Assembly: GCA_001717545.1 (NCBI GenBank)
Contig: CP017039.1
Span: 434,001 to 498,000 of the forward strand
Length of the DNA: 64,000 nucleotides
Reading direction: 5' to 3'
Origin: Anaerolineaceae bacterium oral taxon 439
GTDB taxonomy: Bacteria > Chloroflexota > Anaerolineae > Anaerolineales > Anaerolineaceae
Shown here piece by piece: positions 25,389 to 33,346 of the stretch (the first letter of the stretch is position 1; every line of letters starts with the position of its first letter). The notes under the pieces are model-generated. The model saw only the letters and a program-made list of their open reading frames with translations. It ran no database searches and was not told the DNA's origin. Position numbers and translations under genes: made by a program.

Positions 25389-26553
25389 TCCGATGGACGC
25401 GGATCGGGCGCTGCCGCGCCTGGCTATCGTCTCCTCGCTCTACCCGCCGCATTTAGGCGGCGTCGAACGGTACACGGCTTCGCTGGCGCGTGCGTTAAGC
25501 GGCCGGTTCGCGGTTGACGTCTTCTGCCTGAATACGGAGCGGCAGCCCGCTGAAATCGCTGACTGCGGAGTTACGGTCCGTTATCTTCCCTGTATTCCGG
25601 CGTTCGGGGGACGGCTCCCGCTTCCGACGATCGGCGCGCTCCGAGCGTTCGAAGGCTGGATCGACCGGCTCGCGCCGGCGGCGGCGGTCATTCAGACGCG
25701 GCTGTATCCGCTGAACGCGTTCGCGGTCCGCGCGTTCGCGAAGCGGCGGGTCCCGACGCTGACGATTGAGCATGGGACTGGGTATATCGATTTCCATTCG
25801 GCGGTTTTTAATCGCCTCTGGCGGTTGTACGAACGGCTGCTGACCGGCGTCTTTCGCCGCAGCGGCGCGTCGTTTTACGCCGTGTCGCGCGCGGGGCTGG
25901 ACTGGCTCGCGAATTTCGGGCTTCAGGGCGCGGGAGTTCTTCCGAACGGCGTTTCGCTGGCCGATTCGGGGATCGCTGCGAAGGGGATGCGGTCGGAGGT
26001 CGGCGTTTCAGACAGGGATTTCCTGATCGTTTTCGCCGGACGGCTCCTTCCGGAAAAAGGCGTGTTTGATCTCGCCGCGGCGGTCCGGTCGCAGAACGAC
26101 CCCTCCGTCCGCCTCGTTTACGCCGGGGGCGGCGATTCGCGGACGGAGGCGCGGCTGCGCGCCGAACCATCGGTCCCGTTCGTCGGCTCTCTTTCGCATG
26201 ATCGTTGGCTCGGGCTGCTGCAGGAAAGCGACCTGCTCTGCCTGCCGACGTGTTACCCGGAGGGCCTGCCGACGGTTATTCTTGAAGCGGGGTTGGCTGG
26301 GGTCCCGGTCGTCGCGTCTCCCGCCGGGGGGATTCCCGAAGTCGTCGAGGACGGCGTATCGGGACGGATCGTTCCCGCCGGCGACGGCGAAGCGCTGACG
26401 GCGGCGATTCGAGATCTGCGGACGGACGCGGGACGGCGCGCTGCCTTGGGCGCCGCGCTCCGAGACAGGGTTCGCGCTGGGTATACCTGGGATCGGATCG
26501 CTGAAAAAACGGCGGCGGCGATCGATCGGATCCGTTCTGAAGCGCTCCGCTGA
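25381..26553 (+). CDS. Glycosyltransferase family 4 protein
   Basis: 390 residues from a GTG at 25381 that overlaps the end of lexA; ATG 25393 is an alternative start. GT-B fold: N-terminal SSLYPPHLGGVERYTASLARAL, then the nucleotide-sugar-binding half with FAGRLLPEKGVFDLAAAV, LCLPTCYPEGLPTVILEAG (the E-x7-E motif) and a GGIPEVVEDG loop. Enzymes of this family add sugars to lipid or polysaccharide acceptors at the cytoplasmic face. Co-transcription with lexA would place it in the SOS response, which is unusual for a glycosyltransferase. Confidence 0.85.
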   Translation: MSDPMDADRALPRLAIVSSLYPPHLGGVERYTASLARALSGRFAVDVFCLNTERQPAEIADCGVTVRYLPCIPAFGGRLPLPTIGALRAFEGWIDRLAPAAAVIQTRLYPLNAFAVRAFAKRRVPTLTIEHGTGYIDFHSAVFNRLWRLYERLLTGVFRRSGASFYAVSRAGLDWLANFGLQGAGVLPNGVSLADSGIAAKGMRSEVGVSDRDFLIVFAGRLLPEKGVFDLAAAVRSQNDPSVRLVYAGGGDSRTEARLRAEPSVPFVGSLSHDRWLGLLQESDLLCLPTCYPEGLPTVILEAGLAGVPVVASPAGGIPEVVEDGVSGRIVPAGDGEALTAAIRDLRTDAGRRAALGAALRDRVRAGYTWDRIAEKTAAAIDRIRSEALR

Positions 26554-26566
26554 GCCGCTTTTTGGT

Positions 26567-28048
26567 TTACGGCTGCGCCGGGGCGTTTGAATTATTGATG
26601 ATATGCTCCCCGAGCGGAATCGCGTTCAGCCGTTCGATCGGGAGCCGGATCGTAAAGACCGTCTGGACGCCCGGTTCGCTTTCGACTGAGATTTCGCCCT
26701 GATGCGCGAGGATAATATCGCGGGTGATGGTCAGCCCGACGCCCATTCCCTGAATATAGCGTTTTTTGTTGGATCCGCGGTAAAACGGCTCGTAAATATT
26801 CGGAAGGTCTTCCGGCTGGATCCCGACGCCATGGTCAACGACCGATATTTCAATCACGCCGTTGGAGAGCGTGGCGCGGAGCATGGCCGATTGGCCGGCT
26901 GACGAGTATTTAATCGCGTTGTTGAGGAGGTTCCCCAGCGCCTGATGCATCCGGCGTTCGTCCATGTGGATCGCGGGCATGTCTTCGTCGATTTCATAGG
27001 TAAAATCGATATCTTTTGTTTTCATGAACTCGGCCCAGTACGTTACCAGTTCTGTCAGCCATTCGCTGGTGTTGACGCTGCGGATAATATACAGGACTGT
27101 CGGGTCGCCGCTCCCGCGGAGGAGCGACAGGTCGTTAACGAGAAGCTCGAGGCGGCGAATTTCGTTTTTCATTCCCCGAAGCAGGTCGTTCGCCAACCGT
27201 TCGTCCTTCATCGCGCCGTGCCGCAGCGCGTCAGTCGCGCTCGAAAGGCCGCCTAATGGCCGCCCGAGCTCATGGCCGAGGTAAGAAAGGAGCTTGCGGC
27301 GGCTCTGTTCCGATTCGTCTAACTGGCTGGAGAGCGTGTTAAACGCGTTGGAGAGGCGGCTGAGCTCGGGCGGGCCGGAGACCGGAAGCGGTTGGTTGCG
27401 GACGCCGGTCGACAGGTCGAAAATTGCGTCGGTCGTCTGCGACAGGCGCTGCTCGATCCCATGCGACGTGAAGAGCGCCAGGAAGACGGCTAAAATCGCT
27501 CCGGCGATCAGGATGATCATGATCCGGAGCTTCAATCCGCCGAGCATGTTGTCAAAGTACTGCGACGGGATTCGCAGCCGGATCATCCCCAGCGGAACTT
27601 TCGAATTGCTCATGACGGGGACGACGATCTGGATATCCGATCGGCTCAGCGGGCTGGTCGGGACGGAGCTGATCGGGTTCTCCGCTGCGCCGGGAATTGA
27701 AGACACCTCAGCCAGCGGAAAATTCAGCGGTTGATAATGGTATTCGTTATCGCTTCCGGCAAGAAAGCGGAAGTTCCTGTCGAAGAGAATGACGCCTGAG
27801 ACGAGCTCAGAACGGATTTCGTTGATCATGCGCTCGGCGGCGGCGGGATTTTCCCAGACCGTCGGGTTTGAATCGGCGTAATCGCGAATCATCTGCGATT
27901 CATTGAAAATTAATTGCCGAAGGTCGTTGACGACGATCTGCATCTGCATCGCGTAATAGACGGAGGCCGCGACGAGCGGTACCGTCGCGAGAATCGGGAG
28001 CACGTGGCTCAGGATAATTCGATATTTCAGCCGGTTCAATCGGTACAT
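26567..28048 (-). CDS. Sensor histidine kinase (HAMP, HisKA, HATPase)
   Basis: 493 residues. Two membrane helices (about 11-33 and 174-195) frame an extracytoplasmic sensor domain, followed by a HAMP linker, a dimerisation domain with the phospho-accepting His259 in YLGHELGRPLGGL, and a HATPase domain with N box LGNLLNNAIKYS, G1 VVDHGVGIQ and G2 GMGVGLTI. It sits six bases after a response-regulator gene on the same strand, forming a two-component system. The stimulus is unknown. The H box has Gly where most kinases have Ser before His and Gly for Arg after HEL, a minor deviation. Confidence 0.9.
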   Translation of the reverse strand: MYRLNRLKYRIILSHVLPILATVPLVAASVYYAMQMQIVVNDLRQLIFNESQMIRDYADSNPTVWENPAAAERMINEIRSELVSGVILFDRNFRFLAGSDNEYHYQPLNFPLAEVSSIPGAAENPISSVPTSPLSRSDIQIVVPVMSNSKVPLGMIRLRIPSQYFDNMLGGLKLRIMIILIAGAILAVFLALFTSHGIEQRLSQTTDAIFDLSTGVRNQPLPVSGPPELSRLSNAFNTLSSQLDESEQSRRKLLSYLGHELGRPLGGLSSATDALRHGAMKDERLANDLLRGMKNEIRRLELLVNDLSLLRGSGDPTVLYIIRSVNTSEWLTELVTYWAEFMKTKDIDFTYEIDEDMPAIHMDERRMHQALGNLLNNAIKYSSAGQSAMLRATLSNGVIEISVVDHGVGIQPEDLPNIYEPFYRGSNKKRYIQGMGVGLTITRDIILAHQGEISVESEPGVQTVFTIRLPIERLNAIPLGEHIINNSNAPAQP

Positions 28049-28054
28049 AGCGGA

Positions 28055-28750
28055 CTAATCCAGTTTTGAGTTGAACTTGTAGCCGACGCTGCGGATCGTC
28101 TGAATTCGGTCCGGATGGTCCGGGTCTTTTTCGATTTTGGACCTGAGCCAGCGGATATGCACGTATAATACCTGCGGCTCGCCGGTATATTCTGCTCCCC
28201 AGACGCGTTTCAGGAGCGTGTCGGTACTGAGGACCTGATCTGCGTTGAGCGCGAACGCGGTCAGCAGGTCGAATTCCTTGGGCGTCAGTTCGAGCAGGAC
28301 GCCTTTGAGCGTTGCGGTATGCTGCGTGAAGTCGATTTCGAGGTCGCCGACGGATAACGACCCTTCCATCGGTTCGTTCCCGGGTTTTTCGTGCCGGCGG
28401 AGGACCGCCTTGATCCGCGCGAGGAGGACTTCGAAGTCGAACGGCTTCGTGATATAGTCGTCGGCGCCGGCGTTCAGGCCCGTGATCTGGTCGCTTCCGG
28501 AACGTCGCGCGGTCAGGAAGATGACCGGGATGTTCTGGTGCTTTTGGATTTCGCCAATCGCGTCCATCCCGTCCATTCCGGGGAGCCCGATATCGAGGAG
28601 GATGATATCCGGTTTGTCGATCTGGATCATGGCGATCGCGTCTTCGGCGCTTTCCGCCGTGTTGGTGATCATGCCGCTCTGTTCCAGGTTGAACGCCAGC
28701 GACCGGCGCAGCAGGACGTCGTCATCGACGATGAGAATTTTATATGACAT
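28055..28750 (-). CDS. OmpR/PhoB-family response regulator
   Basis: 231 residues. The receiver domain has the acidic pocket DDD (9-11), phospho-acceptor Asp53 in LLDIGLPGMDG, Thr80 and Lys102 in TKPFD. A C-terminal winged helix (about 130-231; LTPKEFDLLTAFALNADQVLS-type helix, LYVHIRWLRSKIEKDP, IRSVGYKF) binds DNA. It is the first gene of the pair with the histidine kinase. A ribosome-binding AAGAGGAA lies ahead of the ATG. The 231-base gap upstream (28751-28981) separates it from a divergent glycosyltransferase gene and should hold both promoters. Confidence 0.92.
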   Translation of the reverse strand: MSYKILIVDDDVLLRRSLAFNLEQSGMITNTAESAEDAIAMIQIDKPDIILLDIGLPGMDGMDAIGEIQKHQNIPVIFLTARRSGSDQITGLNAGADDYITKPFDFEVLLARIKAVLRRHEKPGNEPMEGSLSVGDLEIDFTQHTATLKGVLLELTPKEFDLLTAFALNADQVLSTDTLLKRVWGAEYTGEPQVLYVHIRWLRSKIEKDPDHPDRIQTIRSVGYKFNSKLD

Positions 28751-28969
28751 AGCAGTTCCTCTTTTCTCCGCCGCGGCTTTCCCCCGGCGGGTCTCTGATC
28801 AGTTTATGAAATTAATCATAATCGTAAAGTGAGGATTCTGCGGTCGGAATCTGGTAAAGTTTGCCTTAATTCAACTTATTCCCGTCATGGATCGCGGCGC
28901 TGATACCCGTCGGGGATGGCGTTTCAGTTTTTATTCCTGCCCGCGCTGGTTCAGATTATTGAATCAAAG

Positions 28970-28975
28970 TAAAAT
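28970..28975 (+). promoter_or_regulatory. -10 box of probable leaderless promoter for a glycosyltransferase
   Basis: TAAAAT followed by exactly six bases and then the ATG at 28982; no Shine-Dalgarno can fit. The arrangement is identical to that at the SGNH hydrolase gene. Confidence 0.5.
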
Positions 28976-28981
28976 TCAGTC

Positions 28982-30133
28982 ATGGCTGAGGTTCATCGCA
29001 TTCTTTTATTCGGGTCGCAGATTACGACCGGCGGGGCGCAGCGCGTCCTGCTGGATCAGGCGGACTGGTTCCAGTCGCGCGGCTTCGCCGTTTCGGCGGT
29101 TTTTTATTATGACAAGGACGGGCTTTTACCGGACTGGCGGCGGAGGTATCCGTTCCCGATTACGGTTTTATCCGTTTATCGGAAAGGGGAGGGGATCAGG
29201 AATTCAGCGGCGCTTCCGGCGGCGATCGGCCGTTTCCGCCGTCTTCTTCGTGAATTTCATCCGGACGTTCTCGAAACGTTTACGCATGACGCGAATATTC
29301 TTGGCATGGTCGGCGCGGCGGGCCTCGGGGTCCCCGTTCGCGTCGCGGCGCATCACGGCCAATTCGCCCGGCTCGGAAGGGGGAAGAAAACGCTTCATCG
29401 CCTGATCGTCAACGGACCGCTGACTTCGGTTTGCGTCTGCGTATCGGAACGGGCGCGGAACCAGGCGATATCCGAGGGGATCCGCGCGGATAAGCTCGTC
29501 GTTATCGAAAACGGCGTTCGCCCGATCCGCCCGGACGCGGCGGCGCGGGCTTCGCTTCGGAGCGCGCTGGGCGTTCGCGGAAAGCTGATCCTGACGGTTG
29601 GCCGGCTCGTCCCGGAAAAGGCGCAGGAGCTCCTGATCGACGCGATGGCCGCGCCGCCGCTTTCAGGGCTGAACGAGGACCTGACTCTGGCGATCGCGGG
29701 GGAGGGGCCGCGGCGCGCGTTCCTGACAGAGCGGATTCGCGAACGGGACGTTTCGGACCGGTGCGCGCTGCTGGGGAACCGGGACGATGTCCCGGCGCTC
29801 CTGAACGCGGCGGATTTGTTCGTTCTGTGCTCCCGGACGGAGGGTATGCCGATCGCGATGATGGAAGCGATGTCGCTGGGGCTCCCGGTCATCGGGACGG
29901 ATCTGGAAGGAATCCGCGCGCTGATCGGGGAGGACGCCGGGCGGATCGTCCCGGTTGACGACGCGGACGGGCTCGCGGAAGCGATTCGACGGACGGTTTC
30001 GGACGCGGACGAGGCAATGAAGATGGGCGTGCGCGCGGCGGAACGGATCCGCGGCGCGTTTACGCTTGAAACGTCGCTGACGCGTTATCTCGGGCTTTTT
30101 CGGGAGCTGCGTTCCGGGAAAGAGGATGGATAA
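28982..30133 (+). CDS. Glycosyltransferase family 4 protein
   Basis: 383 residues, GT-B fold. N-terminal LLFGSQITTGGAQRVLLDQADWF is the acceptor-side Rossmann start; the donor half carries ILTVGRLVPEKAQELLIDAM, ALLGNRDDVPALLNAADLFV and SRTEGMPIAMMEAMSLGLPV with the E-x7-E motif. It likely builds a surface glycan, together with the sugar-phosphate transferase and nucleotide-sugar dehydrogenase encoded a few kilobases downstream. The start codon has a -10 box six bases ahead and no ribosome-binding site. Confidence 0.85.
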   Translation: MAEVHRILLFGSQITTGGAQRVLLDQADWFQSRGFAVSAVFYYDKDGLLPDWRRRYPFPITVLSVYRKGEGIRNSAALPAAIGRFRRLLREFHPDVLETFTHDANILGMVGAAGLGVPVRVAAHHGQFARLGRGKKTLHRLIVNGPLTSVCVCVSERARNQAISEGIRADKLVVIENGVRPIRPDAAARASLRSALGVRGKLILTVGRLVPEKAQELLIDAMAAPPLSGLNEDLTLAIAGEGPRRAFLTERIRERDVSDRCALLGNRDDVPALLNAADLFVLCSRTEGMPIAMMEAMSLGLPVIGTDLEGIRALIGEDAGRIVPVDDADGLAEAIRRTVSDADEAMKMGVRAAERIRGAFTLETSLTRYLGLFRELRSGKEDG

Positions 30134-30138
30134 AAAAA

Positions 30139-30163
30139 CGCCGGACGCGCGCGGCGGTTTTTT
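30139..30163. terminator. Bidirectional terminator between glycosyltransferase and trpS
   Basis: CGCCG (30139-30143) pairs with CGGCG (30152-30156), followed by six T and preceded by seven A. It can end both the plus-strand glycosyltransferase and, from the other side, the minus-strand trpS transcript. Confidence 0.75.
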
Positions 30164-30214
30164 CGCCGTGAGACGGTCCCTTTTTTCAGCGTTTTTTATC
30201 AGAAGCTCATGAAA

Positions 30215-31213
30215 TCAGGGCTTTACGATCCCGATCGCGTCTCGGACTTCGGCGATCGTAGCGTCGGCGATCGCGCCGGCGCGGCGCGCGCCGTCTCGAA
30301 GCGATTCCCAGACACGATCGGAGTTTTTCGCCAGCTCAGCGCGCCGTTCCCGAAGCGGCGCTAACGATGCGTTCAGGTTGGCGGCTAATTTTTTCTTGCA
30401 GTCGACGCAGCCGATCCCGGCGACGCGGCATTCGCGGTCGATTTCCGCGCAGAGCTCCGGCGGAGAGAAGACTTTATGAAACGCGAACACGTTGCAGATA
30501 TCCGGATTCCCCGGATCGCTGCGCCGGACGCGGTTCGTATCGGTGACCATCGAGCGGACGCGCTTTTCAGTCGTCTTTTCGTCAGCGGCGATCTCGATGT
30601 CGTTGTCGAGGCTCTTGCTCATCTTGTTAACGCCGTCGGTCCCGATAATTTTCGGCGTAGCCGTGGCTTTCATTTGCGGTTCGATCAGGACGTTTGTCCG
30701 GTACCGGTAGTTGAACGAGCGGACGATTTCGCGCGCAAATTCGAGATGCGGCGCCTGATCGATTCCTACCGGTACGAAATCGGTTTTGAAGAGAAGGATA
30801 TCCGCGCTCATGAGGACCGGGTACCCGAGCAGTCCGTAATTGACGTTCTGCGGATGCATCCGGACTTTCTCCTTGAACGTCGGAAGATCGGTCAGCTTCC
30901 CGACCGCGACGACCATCGATAAATACGTATGCAGCTCCATGACCTGAGGAACGTGCGACTGGATAAAGACGATCGACTTTTCCGGATCGATTCCGGCGGC
31001 GAACCAGTCCAGCGCCATTTCGAGGCAGTTCTCTTTCAAGCCCTGTGTCGTTTCGATCGTCGTTAACGCGTGAACGTCGGCGATCGCGTAGATGGACTGG
31101 AAATCGTTTTGCAGCGCGACATAATTCTGGATCGCGCCGAGATAGTTGCCGATGTGCTGCCGTCCTGTCGGGCGCGCGGCGGAGTATACACGAGCCGGTC
31201 GTTGGGTTTCCAT
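30215..31213 (-). CDS. trpS: Tryptophanyl-tRNA synthetase
   Basis: 332 residues counted from the ATG at 31213, which has AGGAAAGAAG upstream; a TTG nine codons earlier is a less likely start. Class I aminoacyl-tRNA synthetase charging tRNA-Trp. The HIGH-type motif is PTGRQHIGN (15-23) and the KMSKS loop is NKMSKSLDND (near 197). Also visible are YPVLMSADIL and VPVGIDQAPHLEFAREI, typical of bacterial TrpS. Single gene; divergent from the sugar transferase at 31310. Confidence 0.95.
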   Translation of the reverse strand: METQRPARVYSAARPTGRQHIGNYLGAIQNYVALQNDFQSIYAIADVHALTTIETTQGLKENCLEMALDWFAAGIDPEKSIVFIQSHVPQVMELHTYLSMVVAVGKLTDLPTFKEKVRMHPQNVNYGLLGYPVLMSADILLFKTDFVPVGIDQAPHLEFAREIVRSFNYRYRTNVLIEPQMKATATPKIIGTDGVNKMSKSLDNDIEIAADEKTTEKRVRSMVTDTNRVRRSDPGNPDICNVFAFHKVFSPPELCAEIDRECRVAGIGCVDCKKKLAANLNASLAPLRERRAELAKNSDRVWESLRDGARRAGAIADATIAEVRDAIGIVKP

Positions 31214-31284
31214 AAAGCGGTTTTCTTCTTTCCTGACCAATTCTTCTTTCGATTTGAATCGAATCCCATCGAGTAAAATTGTAT

Positions 31285-31312
31285 TATAGTATCGTCGCGG
31301 TATGGAAATATG
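31285..31312 (+). promoter_or_regulatory. -10 box and three-codon minigene before the sugar transferase
   Basis: TATAGT at 31285-31290 is followed after 11 bases by ATG-GAA-ATA-TGA at 31302-31313, whose stop overlaps the real start codon (ATGA at 31310). If transcription begins about seven bases after the -10 box, the mRNA starts some four bases before the minigene, suggesting termination and re-initiation. The same layout recurs at 54346-54373. Confidence 0.4.
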
Positions 31313-31930
31313 AAAAGAACGCGTAATCCATTATCCAAACGTTTATTTGACCTGATCGCTGTGGGGGTTGGGATGATTTTCGCGCTGCCGGTTATGGGCG
31401 TGGTGGCGCTTCTGGTCCGGCTGAAGCTGGGGCGTCCCGTCCTCTTCCGGCAGCAGCGTCCCGGGCTGAACGGCGAGATTTTTACGCTGTGTAAGTTCCG
31501 GACGATGCGCGACGCGGTCGATCGGGAGGGAAAGGCGCTTCCCGACGCGGAGCGGCTGACGCCGTTTGGAAGAAAGCTGCGTTCGACGAGCCTGGACGAG
31601 CTGCCGGAACTGTTTTCGGTCCTGAGCGGGGAGATGAGCCTGGTTGGGCCGCGGCCGCTCCTGGTCCGTTACCTCGGCCAGTACAGCCCTGAACAGATGC
31701 GCCGGCACGAGATGCGTCCCGGGATAACCGGCTGGGCGCAGGTGAACGGGCGCAACGCGCTGAGCTGGGAGGAAAAATTTGCGCTCGACGTCTGGTACGT
31801 GGACCACTGGTCGTTCTGGCTGGATCTCCGGATCCTGTGGCGGACGGTCTGGAATGTCGTTCGGCGCGAAGGGATCAGCGGCGGCGGGGAAGCGACGATG
31901 CGCGAGTTTATGGGGTCCGGCGATTGCTGA
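31310..31930 (+). CDS. Undecaprenyl-phosphate sugar phosphotransferase (bacterial sugar transferase family)
   Basis: 206 residues; small, PglC/WcaJ-core type with one N-terminal hydrophobic helix (LIAVGVGMIFALPVMGVVAL). Conserved stretches: FRQQRPGLNGEIFTLCKFRTM, STSLDELPELF, EMSLVGPRP and RPGITGWAQVNGRN. The Asp-Glu pair in LDELP is the catalytic dyad. These enzymes transfer a sugar-1-phosphate from a UDP-sugar to undecaprenyl phosphate, the first membrane step in capsule or glycan assembly. Neighbouring glycosyltransferases and a UDP-sugar dehydrogenase fit that pathway. Confidence 0.88.
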   Translation: MKRTRNPLSKRLFDLIAVGVGMIFALPVMGVVALLVRLKLGRPVLFRQQRPGLNGEIFTLCKFRTMRDAVDREGKALPDAERLTPFGRKLRSTSLDELPELFSVLSGEMSLVGPRPLLVRYLGQYSPEQMRRHEMRPGITGWAQVNGRNALSWEEKFALDVWYVDHWSFWLDLRILWRTVWNVVRREGISGGGEATMREFMGSGDC

Positions 31931-31994
31931 ACGGTCCGCACGGGACCTTCGCAGCGTTTTTCTCTTTCCCCTATCTTTCGCGGGTTATTTCGAT

Positions 31995-32000
31995 TAGAAT
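31995..32000 (+). promoter_or_regulatory. -10 box close to the phosphodiesterase start
   Basis: TAGAAT is followed after five bases by GTG at 32006, a near-match to the leaderless layout. If leaderless, GTG 32006 rather than ATG 32024 would be the start codon. Confidence 0.35.
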
Positions 32001-32005
32001 GGTTC

Positions 32006-33310
32006 GTGATTGAGACCGTATTTATGAAAATCGATTTATCCGCAGCAGCGATTCAAGCGTTCACCCGACCGCGGGCGCGCCTGTCCTACTGGGACGAGGC
32101 GCACGTTTTCCCGCGCTATGACGGCTGGAGCGTCGCTAATCTGGCGGCGTCGGTCGCGGTCTGGCTCGGCGTACAGCCCGGCCCGGAGCAGCTTCCGCCG
32201 CTTCAGGAAGCGAGCGTCTTTGGGTCGGAATTTGATCATGTGGTAATCGTCCTGATCGACGGGGTCGGCGATGCGCAGCTGCGTTGGCTTCGCACGGTCA
32301 TTCCGGATAACCCGTACTTCCGTCGGATCGAGGACGAGGGCGTCGAAACCCGGTTGACGAGTATCGTGCCTTCGTCGACGGCGGCGGCGACGACGTCGAT
32401 CTGGACGGGCGTTCCCGCCGGGCGGCATGGGCTGATCGGATATGATACGTTCCTGAAGCAGTATGGGCTGGTCGTTAATTTTCTGACTTATTCGCCGGTT
32501 TCGCTGATGTCGAAATCCGGACTGATCGAGTTGACGGGAAAGCCGGCTGAGGAGATGATTGACGCGGAGACGATGGGCGAGGTCCTGACGCGGCAGGGAA
32601 TCGCGTCGCGCTCTTACCTTCCGATCGCGATTTCCAGCAGCTGTCTGACGCGGGCGCAGATGCGCGGTTCCAGGGTTGTTCCCTATCGTGGGTTCGCGGA
32701 TCTCTTCGCTTCCGTTTATGAGACGATGAGCGCGGAGGCGGAGCGGCGCAGTCTGGATTTTATTTATTATAACGATATCGACACCTATAATCACCTATAC
32801 GGCATGACCAACGAACGCGTCCGGCAGGGCGTCGACGAATTCCTGGCCGATCTGGATCGCCTGATCGCGCGGCTCCGCGCTGGGAAAATCGGTCGGACGC
32901 TGGTTCTGCTGACCGCGGATCATGGACATATCCCGACGACGCCGGATCCGTCGCGCGACATGAAAAATCAGCCGGACCTGATCGATACGCTGACGCTTCG
33001 TCCGACGGGCGAGAACCGGCTGACCTATTTTTATCCGAGAGCGGGGAAGGTTGAGACGTTTCTCCGCGAGATCGCAGGAAAATATCCCGGCGAGTTCTCG
33101 CTCGTTCCTTCGGAAACGTTCCTGGCCGACGGCTTTTTCGGCCCGCCCCCGTATCATCCGGACGTTCGCAATCGGATCGGCGAGTATATCGCGATTGCGC
33201 ATGGGAATTCGTTTTTATGGTGGAACCCTCGTCCCGACCGGCTCCATTCGCGTCACGGCGGATTAAGCGCGGAGGAGATGATCGTACCGTTAATCGGCTG
33301 CCGGGTGTAA
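32006..33310 (+). CDS. Alkaline phosphatase superfamily protein (nucleotide pyrophosphatase/phosphodiesterase type)
   Basis: 434 residues from GTG 32006; ATG 32024 is the alternative and would remove six residues. Two-metal hydrolase fold: metal ligand Asp85 in VLIDGVG, nucleophile Thr125 in VPSSTAAATTSIWTG, then YNDIDTYNHLYG, TADHGH, and a C-terminal SRHGGLSAEEM with the last His ligand. Related enzymes split phosphodiesters, pyrophosphates or phosphoglycerol groups. No signal peptide is visible, so the protein is probably cytoplasmic. It lies between surface-glycan genes, but its substrate is unknown. Confidence 0.8.
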   Translation: MIETVFMKIDLSAAAIQAFTRPRARLSYWDEAHVFPRYDGWSVANLAASVAVWLGVQPGPEQLPPLQEASVFGSEFDHVVIVLIDGVGDAQLRWLRTVIPDNPYFRRIEDEGVETRLTSIVPSSTAAATTSIWTGVPAGRHGLIGYDTFLKQYGLVVNFLTYSPVSLMSKSGLIELTGKPAEEMIDAETMGEVLTRQGIASRSYLPIAISSSCLTRAQMRGSRVVPYRGFADLFASVYETMSAEAERRSLDFIYYNDIDTYNHLYGMTNERVRQGVDEFLADLDRLIARLRAGKIGRTLVLLTADHGHIPTTPDPSRDMKNQPDLIDTLTLRPTGENRLTYFYPRAGKVETFLREIAGKYPGEFSLVPSETFLADGFFGPPPYHPDVRNRIGEYIAIAHGNSFLWWNPRPDRLHSRHGGLSAEEMIVPLIGCRV

Positions 33311-33346
33311 CGGCTCGCCTGTGCCGCCGCGTATGGAGGAAAGCGC

